Origin: Alisma plantago-aquatica | Taxonomy: Eukaryota > Streptophyta > Magnoliopsida > Alismatales > Alismataceae | Direction of reading: 5' to 3' | NCBI GenBank assembly: GCA_963693085.1 | Contig: OY856409.1 | Location: 293,484,058-293,548,057, forward strand | Length of the DNA: 64,000 nt | In this document: one piece after another, positions 24,722-36,673 of the stretch | Position numbering within the stretch: the stretch's first letter is position 1 | Layout of the letters: each line of letters begins with the position of its first letter | The notes under the pieces: generated by a model | Databases searched by the model: none | The model's input: the letters and a program-made list of their open reading frames with translations, nothing else | Told to the model about the DNA's origin: nothing | Translations under genes and position numbers: made by a program

Positions 24722-25890
24722 ATGATTGGAGAACATGAAGAACATGATGATGAGCGCAGTGTTGTTGCACCTAGAGGTGATGCAAGGAGGCAAGATAGGG
24801 TTGATGGAGTGCCTGAGACACCTCAGTTTGACCTGACCATGGTGGAAAATCCTTCCTTTCATCCCATGTTTGGGCAGTTCATGGCGACGATGACGCATAT
24901 GTTAGATAGGATGCTCGCATCATAGTCAAGGGAAGTTGTTCCCAGTGTTGAATCTTTGGGAATTGGGAAGACCTTTGAGAGGTTGAGGTGAGTTGGGGCT
25001 GTGAAGTATGTTGATATGGTAGATTCAGTGAATGTTGATCTTTGGTTGATGGAATTGAAGAAGGCCTTTAATATCTAAACATTCTCGAGGTAGACAAGGT
25101 GAAGCATGTTGTGTATCTTTTGAAAGACAGTGTTGGTCATTGGTGGGACATTGAGGAGGATAAGAGGCCTAGTGTTGCTATCAGTTGGAAGGAGTTCTGA
25201 AATGAGTTTGTCAATTAGTACTTTCCTCATACCTACCTCGATGAGAAGATCAACCAATTTGAGAGGATTCGGTGGGGATCCATATCGATCAATGAGTATG
25301 AAGCTAAGTTTATGGAGCTACTAAGGTTTTGTCCTCACATGGCAATGAAAGATCAAGAGAGGATCAGATATTTTGAGAAGGGCTTGAGTACGGAGTTGAC
25401 TACCCCCATGTTAGCTTTGAAGAACTGTGAGCTATTTGCCATGTTCGTGGAGTCGATTACGAGGATATAGAGATCGGTTGAGAAACGTGAGAGAATTGCC
25501 AAGAATAGATCAGCACAGTATCAGAGACAGTATTTTGGAGGCTTCAAGAAGCCTAGGTTCTCTGCACCGTAATCACAATAGAGGTTAGGTGTGCAGACAC
25601 AGTGGTAACCAAGTAAGGGCAGAGGCCATAGTTTTCCACCAACAAGAGCCCACAACACAATGTCATGTCTGCGACGGGGCTATCTAGGTTGATATATGAG
25701 AGCAAGACTTGCTACAAGTGTGGATAAACCAGACATACAAGGATGTATTTCCCTGTGAAGGATGATGAGGTGACCCAAAAGCCAAGACAGAGTCATTAGG
25801 GCTCACGGTGGAAGTAGTTTAGTAGTGGTGGAGGCCGAGAACATGGAGAGGCATCACAAGCCAATTCTTCTGGGCAAGCCAGTATAGGAC
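24722..25890 (+). pseudogene. X gag
   Basis: Gag assembles the particle. The best start is the ATG at 24722 (MIGEHEEHDDE). An open stretch ends at a stop near 24923; the capsid domain continues in pieces: VDLWLMELKKAFNI near 25030, NEFVN-YFPHTYLDEKI (about 25203-25250), ISINEYEAKFMELLRFCPHM (25283-25345) and FEKGLSTELTTPMLALKN. A zinc knuckle at about 25705-25755 begins CYKCG, contains a stop, and has Phe where its last Cys should be. Capsid identity is firm and the gene is dead. Confidence 0.8.
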
Positions 25891-25907
25891 GGGGGTGACA
25901 ATAGGAA

Positions 25908-27830
25908 ATGGCTCGATTCTACGCCATGAGTCAGTTAGAAGGAATGGTCAACCCACAAGTTGTGACATGTCATATGGAGTTATTTCATTCTAATTTGTCC
26001 TCTTCTTGCTTTATATATATTTTGGTTGACTCAGGTGCGACGCACTCTTTTATCACTCGGGAAGTGATTGATAGTTGTTCTTTGTCTATTAGTCATAGAT
26101 GTGATAATATTCATTTAGAAACTCTGTTGGTTGGTTTTGTCGAGCTGTAGGAGGTTTATCCTTCATGTTTCCTTTCTTTCTCAAGACATAGAATTTCTTA
26201 TGGACCTTGTACCACTTGACATGCATGGATTTGATGTGATCCTTTGAATGGATATTTTGTAGAAGTATCAGGTTGTCTTGGATTGTAGTTCCAAAGTGGC
26301 AATGTTTTTTTATGGTGGTGTGATGTGGATCTTCTAAGGAGATAGGAATATTCTTCTGACGTGTCTGGTCTCAGTGATGGCAGTAGAGCGATTGATGAGG
26401 CAAGGTTGTGATGTGTTCTTGGCGCATGTGGTGGATACTAAGGTGAGGAGTATAGGTGCCAGTTGTTTGTGAGTTTGAGGATGTGTTACCCGATGAGTTT
26501 CCAGGCATTCCTCTAGTTTAAGAGATTTGTTTTGAGATCAACCCAGTTCTAGGCACGTAGCAAATAACTTAGACACGTATAGGATGGTGCCAATAGAGAT
26601 GGCAGAGTTAAAAAATAATTGTAAGAGCTTCTTGAGAAAGGTTTCATCAGACTGAGAACGTTTGTGTGGGGTGCTCCTCTATTGTTCGGGAAGAAGAATG
26701 ACATGTCCATGAGACTGTGTGTAGATTACAGATAGTTGAACAAAGTGATGATCAATAACAAGTATCCCTTTCCATTTATGATCTATTTGACCAATTATGA
26801 GGTGTTGTAGTCTTCTTCAAGATAGACCTGAGATCACGATATCACTAGTTGCAGATCAAGGCAGATGACATACCAAAGTCAACTTTTAAGATAATTTATG
26901 GCCATTATGAGTCAGTGGTTATGTCATTTGGGCTCTAACCAAAGCATCAGTGTGTTCATGTACTTGATGAAGATGGTGTTTCTAACGTATCTTGATCAAT
27001 TTTTGGTGGTGTTTATATATGATATCTTGATATATTCCAAATATTGTCAACAGCATGAACAACATATGTGCCAAGCATTGATTCTTTAAGACAACATCAG
27101 CTATACGCTAAGTTCAGCAAGAGTGAGTTTTGGCTGAAGGAGGTGTCTTTTATAGGACACATGATATCTATTGAGGGTGTTTGTGTGGACCCCAAGAAGG
27201 TGGAATTTGTGATAGAGTGGGAGTAGATGAAGATGCTAACTAAATTCTGTAGTTTTCTAGGTCTGGCAGGCTATTACAAGATATTTGTTAAGAACTTCAT
27301 CTCAGTGATGTTACCCCTGACAAAGATGACAAGGAAAGATGTTCCTTTTTTCTGGGATGAAAAGTGCCAACGTGCTTTCCAGTTGTTAAAGGATAAGTTG
27401 ACTAGTGAGCTAGTGTTGGTTTTTCCTGAGTGGGGGAAAGGATACATAATCTTTTTTGATGCCTCAAGGAATGGTTTTGGTTGTGTATTGAAGTAGGATA
27501 AGAATGTGAACTCTTTTGTATCACGACAGTTAAAGAAACACGTAGAGAACTACCCAACCCATGATCCAGAGCTAGTTGCAGTCATTCATATCTTGAAAAT
27601 CTAGAGACACTACCTTTATGGTGAGATGTGTCAGATGTTCAAAGATCACAAGAACTTAAAGTACATCTTCTCATGGAAAAAGTTGAACATGAGACAATGG
27701 TGTTGAATGGAGTTAATCAAAAACTATGACTGCACTATTGATTACCATCCAGGGAAGGAAAATGTCATGGTAGATGCCTCGAGCAGGAAGTCTTCATCAT
27801 CTTCATATTTTGATAATGTATAGTTGTACT
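25908..27830 (+). pseudogene. X protease, reverse transcriptase and RNase H
   Basis: The protease active site VDSGATHSFI is intact (26025-26055). Reverse transcriptase pieces: [10 protein letters not shown] (26620), MRLCVDYR and NKVMINNKYPFPF (about 26708-26780), and VVFIYDILIYSK near 27005-27040, where the first of the two catalytic Asp residues is Tyr. RNase H: CSFLGLAGYYKIFVKNF (27251-27300), FFDASRNGFGCVLK (27450-27494) and DYHPGKENVMVDASS-like sequence (27740-27785). Many stops, often TAG, and frameshifts occur throughout. Confidence 0.85.
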
Positions 27831-28004
27831 CCTTGTTGTGCCATAAGAGAGACATGTTGGTCTCCTTACGTCAAATGAATGTGAAGTTGGAAGTGTCCAT
27901 GTTAGCGGGATTATTGGCACAGTTACAAGTGAAGCCTAGATTGAGGTAGAAAATTAGAGATGCGCAATAGAGTGATATTGTGATATAGCAGATACGAGCA
28001 GAGC

Positions 28005-28905
28005 TTGGCAGTGAGAACCATGATGGCTTCCACAAGGCAAATGATGGGACAGTGTGTTACCATAGCAGAGTTTTTGGTTCCTGATGTGGACAATCTAAGG
28101 AAGATGGTTGTGGAAGAGGCTCACTCTTCGATGCATGACAAGCACCTAAGTAGCACCAAGATGTACCATAACCTTAATGATATGTATTGGTGGTCTGGCT
28201 TGAAGCATTATGTAGTTGAGTTCGTGGCCAAGTGTGTAGTGTGCTAGTAGGTTAAAGTAGAGCATCAGAAGTCGGCAGGAACTTTGCAACTGTTACACAT
28301 ACCATAGTGGAAGTGGGATTATGTCATGGTGGACTTTGCAGTTGGTCTCCCAAGAATGGCCAAAGGTCATGACTCCATTTAGGTGATTGTTGATAGGTTG
28401 ACAAAGACAACACACTTTTTTCCAATGAAGACAACATACACAGCTGAGAAGCTTGCTCAGATAAATGTTGATGAGATAGTGTGTTTGCATGGTATCCCAG
28501 CTACTATCATGTCAGATATAGGTCCTCAATTCACCAGTTTCTTTAGGGAGCACTTGCACACAGTTTTTGGAACACAATTGAAGTTCAATATCGTGTTTCA
28601 CCCATAGAAAAATGGACAGTCTAAGAGAACTATACATACTTTGGAGGATTTGCTAAGAGCTTGTGTTTTGTAGTTTTTGGGCAGTTGGGATGTGCACCTC
28701 AGTCTGATCAAGTTTTCTTATAATAGCAATCATCAGAGAAGGATTGATATGGAACCTTATGAGGCATTGTATGGGATATGTTGTAGGTCTCCATTGTGTT
28801 GGTATGAGACTGGTGAGTGTCAGCTTTTGGGTCATGGTCTTGTGTAATAGACAACAGAGAAGATAAAGATGATACATCAATAGTTGAAGGTAGCCTAGGG
28901 ATAGG
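28005..28905 (+). pseudogene. X integrase
   Basis: The zinc-binding part reads EEAHSSMHDKHLSSTKMYHN and ends with FVAKCVVC (28110-28245), fitting His-His-Cys-Cys. The core follows: MVDFAVGLPR (28327-28356, first Asp), VIVDRLTKTTHFFPMKTTY (28384-28440), IMSDIGPQFTSFF (28507-28545, second Asp), then NGQSKRTIHTLEDLL near 28610-28655. The third catalytic residue, normally Glu before Arg, is Lys. At least five stops interrupt the frame. Confidence 0.85.
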
Positions 28906-28911
28906 TAGAAG

Positions 28912-29370
28912 TTGTGTGCAGATAACCGTTACAGACCCTTTGAGTTCCAAGTGGGAGATAGAGTGTATCTTAAGGTCTCTCCTTGGAAACGCATTTTTAG
29001 GTTTGGGAATAAGGGTAAGTTGGATCCTAGGTATATGGGACCTTACCCTGTGGTGGCACATATTGGGAAGGTGGCTTATAAGTTGGAGTTGCCACTTGAG
29101 TTACAGAGGTCGCATCCAGTGTTCCATGTGTCCATGTTGTGGAAGTTCCACCACAACACTGAGTTGGTGTTGCATCTTGTGGAGGTTGAGCTTGATGACG
29201 ATGTGTCTTATGTGGAAGGTCTTGTGTTGATCTTGAACAGGAGGATCAAGAAGTTGAAGAAGAAGGATATCATTTTGGTTAAGGTTTTGTGGCATCACTA
29301 TGGTGTAGAGGAATCCATGTGGGAGCTTGAAGAAGAGATGCATAGGAAGTACATGTCTCTTTTTACGTAG
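28912..29370 (+). pseudogene. X integrase C-terminus (GPY) and chromodomain
   Basis: This 152-codon open frame is the best preserved part of X. FEFQVGDRVYLKVSPW is followed by the GPY module (YMGPYPVVAHIGKVAYKLEL, 29032-29091), HPVFHVSMLWKF, and a chromodomain at about 29213-29367. The chromodomain is marked by LILNRRIKKLKKKDIILVKV, VLWHHYGVEESMWELEEEM and KYMSLF. Chromodomains of chromovirus integrases favour insertion into heterochromatin. Aromatic positions VLW and MWE are retained. It is separated from the integrase core by stops. Confidence 0.88.
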
Positions 29371-29407
29371 GATTTTGGGTGTGAAATCCTTGTTAGGGAT
29401 TTATGGC

Positions 29408-30672
29408 TGTAAGGCCCTTGGCCTAGCTTAGTGCTTGAGTATGGTTTATTTGCTTAATAAGATGCTTAGAACCTTAATCTTATCCTTTTAGATTCTTTGT
29501 TCATATGTGACAAACTTATGCTTTCAGTTTGGTCCTATTCTGATGACATTTGAACTTTGTATGCTTGTTTTGGACCAAGTTACAATTTACCAATGTTGAG
29601 GGGTTATCTTTCAATTTGTCACATGTCGACTATGCCCTTAGTACTTTAGAATCATGAGAGATATAATGATGCTATGGGAAGCCTTTTTGGACATTGGTTC
29701 ATGAGGTGGCATCAAGTGGTGATGTTAGGGTTTTGCTTAGCGTTGACCATGTTTAGCTAGGTTGAGTGTTGCAACCTTTGTTTCGACCTTGTTGGTATGC
29801 CTTGTGTGTGTTTTAATCAGCACACCTTCCTTGAGTGGTTTGTTTCTACCTTGATTGTCTTGAGGTGTTTTTGGTCAAGAGGGTTGTCTTCTTGTGAGGT
29901 GTTTCGACCATATGTGGTTGGTGGTCTTTTGTTGTGGTCGAGACATGGTCTCTCGATGTTTGTTTTGACCTCTGGGGTGGTGGTTACCCAAGTGGTTGAT
30001 ACCTCACCTAGGTTTTATCACCATGGGTTTCATTAATGTGTTTAGTGGTTGCATGTTGGTTTCTTTTATGGACAATTGTCTTTTTGGTGCTCTCTTATGT
30101 TGACACCTCACCTATACCTTACTTCCCTCCTTCGAGTATGTAACCCTTTTCTCCTATATGCAAGTGATCTTTTTGTCCCTCGTTCGTCTCCCATCTCTTT
30201 GTGTTCGTCCTTGGAGCTTTGAGGAGCACGGACTGATCCTGGGTGCTATAGAGGTCGATCAACCTTGCATGTGGTGCTTTGGATCTTGATCACCTTCTTT
30301 GTGGTGATTCTTGGTGGCTTCTCTCCTTGGTAAGTGGTTCTACCTTCTTGATCACATTTTTCCTTTGGAACCCTACCTGCTTTCTTCTCCTTTCTCAGCC
30401 ATTAAGACCATGTTTTGACATGGTGGCTACCTTTGAGATCTTATCCTCACAATGGGGTCATAGGCTATGTTTTTACATGGTGACACCTGAGTGAGAAGGA
30501 GCTCTCTTCTTTCTCCTTTCTTCTTGATTCGTAGTGGGGTTTTCACCCTCTTTATCAAGATTTCTTTTGACCATGGTGTTCTTCTCCTTTGAGGTGAGCT
30601 TGTGGCTGAAGTTTTGACCTTGGTTGGGCTTCATCTTCTTTCTTGGAGCTCGTGATCTTAGAGCTTAGTTCT
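29408..30672 (+). repeat. X 3' LTR, first piece
   Basis: It begins TGTAAGGCCCTTGG and is colinear with the 5' LTR. It contains the T1 empty site (about 30535-30550) and ends at GTTCT (30668-30672), the left target copy of A2. The purine tract before it is eroded. Confidence 0.87.
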
Positions 30673-31908
30673 TGATGGAGCTTGCATTTGCATGGAGTTG
30701 TGTGCACCACTAAAAATCCTAAAGATGGTAAATATTTTAGGTTTAGACTCACTTATACTAGATTAAAAACTCCACCCACATATGCTAGGATACGTGGAAG
30801 TCTTATCTTAGTATAGTTAAGGGTTGAATCCACAGGACAACGGTCTTGTTAAGATCAACAAAATGGAAAATGTTAGAATTTCATTTAACTCCTCAACAGT
30901 TGGTATTTAGATCAAAGAGTTGGTTTTATTGTTTAAGCTAAGTGCAAGTAAAGTAAAAGCAAGAAAGTAAGTAGGAAGGTAGATTTAAGGTTATAAACAA
31001 TGTTAAGAAACCACTAGGATGTGATCGGCTTTTACCACCACTACACATGGATCAAAACATACATCACAATAACTTGACTTGCAAAGAAAAGAGTCTAATC
31101 AGTTAGTATCTTTGTAGGCTTAGCCTCCTTTTAGATAACTAACTATGAGAAATGTGGAAGTGTTGCAATATCAGCCATCCCCAGGCGAATGGTCACTTAC
31201 TTTGCATCACTCCCCTCACAAAGTGTGTTCCTCGACCTATCAAGGTTGTATTTTCATACGTCAACTGGTTCCATTTCATAGCATGAAACTACAATGATGG
31301 AGGTGAGTTTACTCCACTTCTTGAGAAATGCTCCTAGATACCGAACCAAACGTATGGTGACTACATACAACCTGGAACCAACAAACAATCGATATTCAAA
31401 TCTAGAAGTACAAACATACACAATTTGCACTAAAAGATAATAGATAACACAAGTTGGTGATCAAGCAACTAGCATTCATTAAACGGTTGATGTTGAACTG
31501 GAAAGATAGTGTTTTTTTCTATTGCAAACTCAAGAATTACAATGCATGAAATGAAAACATGGGTAGCGTGGGCTACTCCCCGCACCCTAGTGTATAAGAC
31601 TACTCGCTCATGGTAAGAACAAAGAAGGGGGCAAGAAGAGAGAGAGAGCATCATCTCCACAAAGGAGGGAGGAAGGTTGACCCCTAGGAGAGAGAGAGAA
31701 ATGATCTTCACATTTCATAGCTTGCTTGACGATGAATCCTCCTCTTCCCACCTTCTTTGTTGATGAGAGAGAAAGTAGCTTGGAGATGGAGTATGGAACT
31801 TAGACCGGCAGCCTCGGGGCAGTGGGTGAAGGATGGAATGGCTCTGGAAAAATAGAGGTAGCCTTTGGATGTCTAAAACTTGATAATTTGTGAGGACCCT
31901 TCGGGTCT

Positions 31909-31916
31909 TATTTATA
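31909..31916 (-). promoter_or_regulatory. TATA box of A2 3' LTR
   Basis: The minus strand reads TATAAATA, directly downstream of the U3 repeats; the same box is at 47211-47218 in the other LTR. Confidence 0.7.
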
Positions 31917-31949
31917 GTCTTTGAGTGGAACTCAAATAGTTTGGGAAAT

Positions 31950-32250
31950 TTGGGCCCAAACGGTCGTGAAGACCGTTTGGACTCTCTCTCAGTTTGGAGA
32001 CTGTTTGGACTCTCTCAGTTTGGAAACCGTTTGAGTCCTCATGGTTTGGAACCGTTTGCCTTTATTCGGTCTTGGGACCGTTTGACTTTACACGGTCTTA
32101 GGACCGTTTGGCCTTCATTCGGTCTTGGGACCGTTTGGTGTCCATTTAGTCTTGGGACCATTTGATGTCCATTCGGTCTTGGGACCGTTTGATGTCCATT
32201 CGGTCTTGGGACCATTTGGTGTCCATTCGGTCTTGGGACCATTTGGAGCT
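31950..32250. repeat. 27-bp U3 repeats, A2 3' LTR
   Basis: Units like CGGTCTTGGGACCGTTTGG plus TGTCCATT recur about eight times, becoming degenerate toward the TATA box. Each unit holds the inverted pair GGTC/GACC. The matching array in the 5' LTR is at 47250-47550. Such repeats upstream of a TATA box often act as enhancers. Confidence 0.85.
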
Positions 32251-32415
32251 TTTGTTAATTTTGTGCTTCTCTGTAAGAAGTGAAAAGGAAAAGTTAATCT
32301 AATGGTATATTTACAAAATGGTAGAAAGTTAAAGATTCTATCTAATTTAACTAAGAAAGAGTATGGAAAACTGAGGAAAACTAGTAAGATAACATCATAA
32401 AATGGGAGGTTATCA

Positions 32416-32422
32416 CCCCCCT
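32416..32422 (-). other. A2 polypurine tract
   Basis: The minus strand reads AGGGGGG immediately before the 3' LTR, preceded by TAAGTT. Confidence 0.8.
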
Positions 32423-33579
32423 AACTTAGAGTCTAGCTTGTCCTCAATCTAGATAGAGCTAAGGCATGTAGTGACGAGGCGATTTTATTTGGTGAAGATT
32501 TCCATACTTTTACTTCAATTCTAAACCAGAAATCTCTTAGAGTTTTATCGGGCTTCTGCTTGCACTAACTCTTTCAGGTATTTGGGAGTTGCGTGGATCT
32601 CAGATTTCTTCCTTATCGCATTGCTCGCATTGGGACCACTTTTTCCTCGATCGCATTCTATGCATGTTTTCAACTCCAATCAGTTTTATACTTCTTTAAA
32701 AAGAAAAAACTACTAGAAACTAAGATAGGCATGAGGGTTGGATAAAGGTTGATGTGTAACTCCCCCTTTTAGTGGGGGAGGGATTATCTAAACTTTTAGG
32801 ATCTCACTACCGGGCGCGACACATCTGCTTTTATGAGGGCAGCTAAATGTACCGGTCGGGCAAGTCCTTTATCAGCTTTTTCATATATTCAGAGACCTTA
32901 GGATCTCATCACCGTGTGTGACACATCTTCCTTTGTGAGGGCAGCTGAATGTACCGGTCGGGTGAGACCTTTATTGGTCCTTCATATAGGTCCTTAAGTG
33001 TGGCACAACTCTCATGTTTTTATTCAACACTCTGGCTTTTATTCTTATACTCACCGGCTTAGGAGTTGGATATATAGGGATTTTGTTTGGGCTGCCAGGC
33101 CTCTTCTAAAAAGAAGAAAATTGTTCTTGGAGTCTCCTGACATGCACTTATTTTGGTTTCATACTTGGTGGTCCACTTGTGAGGTTACTTGATTTGGATT
33201 TTACCTGGTTCCCTCCCGTCTTTGTAAGAGTTTTGGCTGGCTTCAGCCATGATGTTAACTTGTGGAGAGTCTGGAGCAGAGTTGAAGCAAAAGCATGTAA
33301 ATCAGGTGTGAAAGTAATTTATTAATTCGCCATTTCATGCCTAAGTGGTTTTTCTATTATTGCTTTTTGAGGACTACTTTGATTCTAAATTTAGCTGGGG
33401 GTGACTTTTTCCAAGAGTGATGTTATACTTATGTACAAGAATTATTCTATTCAAAGAAATTACTGAAAAAGTCTAAAATGCAAAAAGAAAAATAAAAGCA
33501 GTGCATAGAAAAGCAAAAGTGAATAAAAAGAGCAGAGGGAGAAGGGTTGAAAAATGATACCTCGCCCTTGTCCAGTGTA
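32423..33579. other. A2 non-coding region between extra gene and 3' LTR
   Basis: About 1.15 kb without a plausible gene. It includes an imperfect tandem duplication of roughly 100 bp (about 32798-32898 and 32899-32997), each copy with TTAGGATCTCA, GACACATCT, GAGGGCAGCT and ATGTACCGGTCGGG. The open frame at 32998-33192 has no recognised motif. Confidence 0.65.
32798..32997. repeat. Tandem duplication of about 100 bp in A2 3' region
   Basis: Two adjacent copies share TTAGGATCTCA, GAGGGCAGCT and TGTACCGGTCGGG in the same order, with scattered substitutions. Confidence 0.8.
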
Positions 33580-33592
33580 CCCCCCTAACTTA
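33580..33592 (-). other. Second, internal copy of the A2 polypurine tract
   Basis: CCCCCCTAACTTA on the plus strand repeats the exact 13-mer found at the true tract (32416-32428), and in both places a TGTCCTCA word follows. It lies 60 bp beyond the stop of the extra gene. It could be a duplicated or supplementary priming site. Confidence 0.65.
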
Positions 33593-33652
33593 TCACTCAC
33601 TCTGTCCTCATAGTGTCAAAGTGATAGGTTGAGAAGTACATGGACAAGGGCA

Positions 33653-34441
33653 TTAGGCTTCTTTTAGTCCTTTGTTAGCTCCATGTGTTCGGAGAAGATT
33701 AGCTGCGAACTTTCCACGTAGAGCATGGTAATCCATGTCTGTCATGTCCTCTATTGATCTTCCAAGAACAGTGATGGTGTAGATCCAGTAGAGGACGTGG
33801 AAGCCACAGTCGTTTGACTCTCGGAGTTGTTGGGGACATCTGTGGAAGAAGGTTGGGTGATGAAAGTGTTCTTTATCGTACGTCCATGTGTGCTTTCTTA
33901 AAAGATCATGTAGTTTGTCAGCACACTCCATTGCCACCTCCTCCATGGGCGTGTTAGCTATCACAGCATACTGCCTCTGGTTTGCATCAAACTGGCTATC
34001 GAAACTGTTGTAGATGATAGTTGTTCCGTCGTGAAGGTTTGTTGCCAGTAGCATCCAGTGCTCTGAGTGAAGGAAAGGAAGCATAATGAACTTCGGAGTC
34101 ATATGTTGGAGGCAAGATATGAGTGCCTCCATGGTTCCGAAGTTCTTTAGCTTTAGGAGATCATCCTTCATATATGATGATTCCATATAAACCATAGGGT
34201 GATTCCATCTGAGGAGATATTGATAGGTGGTCATCAAACTCACGGATAGAGACCCTTTGAATTGTACAGTTTCACGGAACGTATCTTCCATAACCAGAAT
34301 ATCTCCAGCTAGAAAAATAAGATCATCTTTCTCGGCATATAGCCTAGACATGATGAGCTGAAGTTCATTGTCAGAAAGACTCTTGCAAGCTGCAAGGTCA
34401 AAATTGGGAAACGTTGGTTCAATGGCAGATAGTAAAACCAT
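33653..34441 (-). pseudogene. Ulp1-like (C48) cysteine protease domain, second copy, catalytic residues kept
   Basis: Ulp1-family proteases cut SUMO or related proteins. Counting from the codon at 34441, His128-Trp129 sits in LPFLHSEHWMLLATN, the Asp in YNSFDS is residue 148, Gln205 lies in CPQQLRESNDCGFHV and the nucleophile Cys212 is followed by Gly. The upstream region shows SLSDNELQLIMSRL and a YQYLL segment. This 262-codon stretch is open throughout. Its N-terminal part is joined by a frameshift near 34440 to the preceding frame, which reads LPLNQRFPILT. The order His, Asp, Gln, Cys is diagnostic; the substrate is unknown. Confidence 0.85.
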
Positions 34442-34608
34442 TTGGGGATATGATCTTTTGATAGGGACCCTATTAATAAATCAATGTCCCCTTTATCCTT
34501 CACCATATCAAAGGTGTAAGGGTCCCATAGTCTTTTTTCGGGGACTGTGGCGGGTTGTTGTTTCTCCAAATCCTGTAATGTTTGCCTGAACGAATGTTTC
34601 TATGGACG

Positions 34609-35343
34609 TTAGATAGCCGAGTAGAGGTAGTGAGGGACGTCGTTTGGTGCCATAGTCGGGTCCTTGAAGAACCTTCTATCACATATGAGCTCCATGGCGT
34701 AACGCCCTTGTAGAGAGTGAAATTCTTCTATGACCAGCTCGGTGAAGGGGATTTGTTGATTAAGTGCTTGTATGTGGCGTATAGTGCAGAAAGCATAATC
34801 CCCAGATCCTTCTTGCATTTGGACTTGTGGGTTTATGATTCGGAACCATGGTTTCTTCCAACCTTGTCGGAGTGATGGCTTTGCATCCCAAATTAATTTT
34901 AGAAGTCAGAAAGGGATGCATCTTGCCTCCCTGGCTCCTAGACCAGCAAAATTGATGATTTTGTCTTTAAGCTCACTGGCACAGAAGTTGTACACTTTGG
35001 CATTGTGAGCCTTGGTGTCAACAATCATGAGCAGCCAATGGCCAAAAACTTGGAAGGGTACTGTGATATATCGTACCTTCCGTTCAATCCCCCTACACAG
35101 CCTCTCGATAGTCTTGTTGTGTAAGTCCTTGTACAGTAGATATAGAGCCAAAGCAGGTGAAGCATTGAGGACTGGTTGTGGCCTTTTTGAACTTCTACAT
35201 GTTTCGATAGTGTTGGCAAGAAAGACACGAAAGATTTCCATCTTCACTTTTGATTGAGGTCGAAGGATGATTCAGAAATCTTCGTGTGTCATCTTACGCT
35301 TAGTCTTTATGTTTGTGTAGATGATGCCCCCCTTCTTTGGCAT
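34609..35343 (-). pseudogene. Ulp1-like domain, first copy, catalytic Cys lost
   Basis: From 35343 the frame reads MPKKGG, a stop, MKMEIFRVFLANTIE, then ITVPFQVFGHWLLMIVD with the His-Trp pair (about 35040) and AKVYNF where the Asp/Asn lies. After a stop near 34905 it continues GWKKPWFRI and QEGSGDYAFCTIRH (about 34812-34770). Aligning Q-x-x-x-x-D-C-G puts Tyr-Ala where Cys-Gly is expected, so this copy should be inactive even if expressed. Its spacing matches the second copy, suggesting tandem duplication or a pseudo-protease partner. Confidence 0.65.
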
Positions 35344-36673
35344 CGTCTATGATAGTGTTCAGGATGAAGATATCCTGGACATCTAGGGTAGAGATGGCCG
35401 CCATGTCTAGGTCGTGCATCTTCTTAGGTAGAGGTGGTGGCGGGGGGAGCTCTTGCAGCGGTGGAAAAGAAGTCTACTCTAGGTCATCCATATAGTGTTG
35501 TAGAACTTCATCTTTTTCTGATTCATAATAAGAGTCGAGTTCATCATCTGTGTCTAGACTCACTCTGTCTGACTCTTCTTGTTCTGGGGGTAAAGGCATC
35601 GATTATTCTGGTGCGGAGGAATGATGAGCTGCTGATGTTGGTGGACTAATATTGGTTCCTAGGATACATTGCTAGAACTCAGCAAAAGCCGCTTCTTTGG
35701 CAGCTTCCCCCATAGATCCCATGGCAGAATAGTCAAGGAACTAATCCCCATATGACATGTTAATATTGTCATTGTGATTGGGGGATTTGGGATCTTGTCC
35801 ACCTTCTTGGTGGTCTTTCTCTGCTTCCATCTTTGAAGGTTCTATTCCTCGGTTGGTTCCCTCCCCAGCCTATCCTGGGTCATCAGGTTTGTCATCTGAA
35901 GAGGAGGTGTCATCGTTGGAGTCAGCGGAGGAGTCAGAATCTTCTTCTTTGTATTCGTCTTATTCTTCTTCTTCATCGTATGCCGCCTTCTCTTTTATTT
36001 GTTTTGGTGTTGTTTTCTTGCACTGTCGGTGAAGTGCTTGTAATTCATCAAGAGCCACTTGCACATGCTCATGTGTCTCAAGTAGTGCATCGTGGGTTTC
36101 CTTGAGATCAGAGTATCGTGCCTCGGAAGAGAGGAGTCGTGCAGAAAGGTTTGTGACTTGGGTTCATAGGTGATTGATTTCATTATTTAATGACTCCTCT
36201 TGGCAGCTATTGACCTGTGCAAGGGTGGTATTGATGTCGTCCAAACCCGTGCCGAAAGACGTTTGCTGCTGCTTAAGCTCGTAAAGGCTCTCTGGCAGAG
36301 GTTGAGTCTGCATAGCGATCCTATTGACTTGTTGAGCCAACGTTGCTTGCTGGCTTTTCACCTCAAGCACCAACTGTAGCAATTGTTGTAGGCGGTCGTC
36401 GATGCGTTCGACTTGTGTGGTCATTGCTTCCTGCCATTGGTTTACGCTTGAGAGGATGCCAGGTAAGGCACGGTTTTGCTCGTCGATCTTGGCGACCTAT
36501 TTTGTAAGACCTTGCACACAAGAAAAAATAGATTGCATTATGTTAGAAGGGTCGGTGAGGAGGTTTTGTATGGCGTCAAATTAGTGTCTGAATTCCTCAC
36601 CGGCATTTGTAAAAGGGCCCCCAGAAATGGATGGGTGGGATGGCTGGGGTCGGGGTGGAAGGGTGGTAGTGTC

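Larger units (their letters stand above)
30673..32415 (-). repeat. A2 3' LTR (1743 bp)
   Basis: The plus strand runs TGATGGAG to GTTATCA, with TGAT/ATCA ends. It matches 45969-47718 with a few differences per 100 bases by eye. U3 holds short repeats (31950-32250) and a TATA box. Confidence 0.95.
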
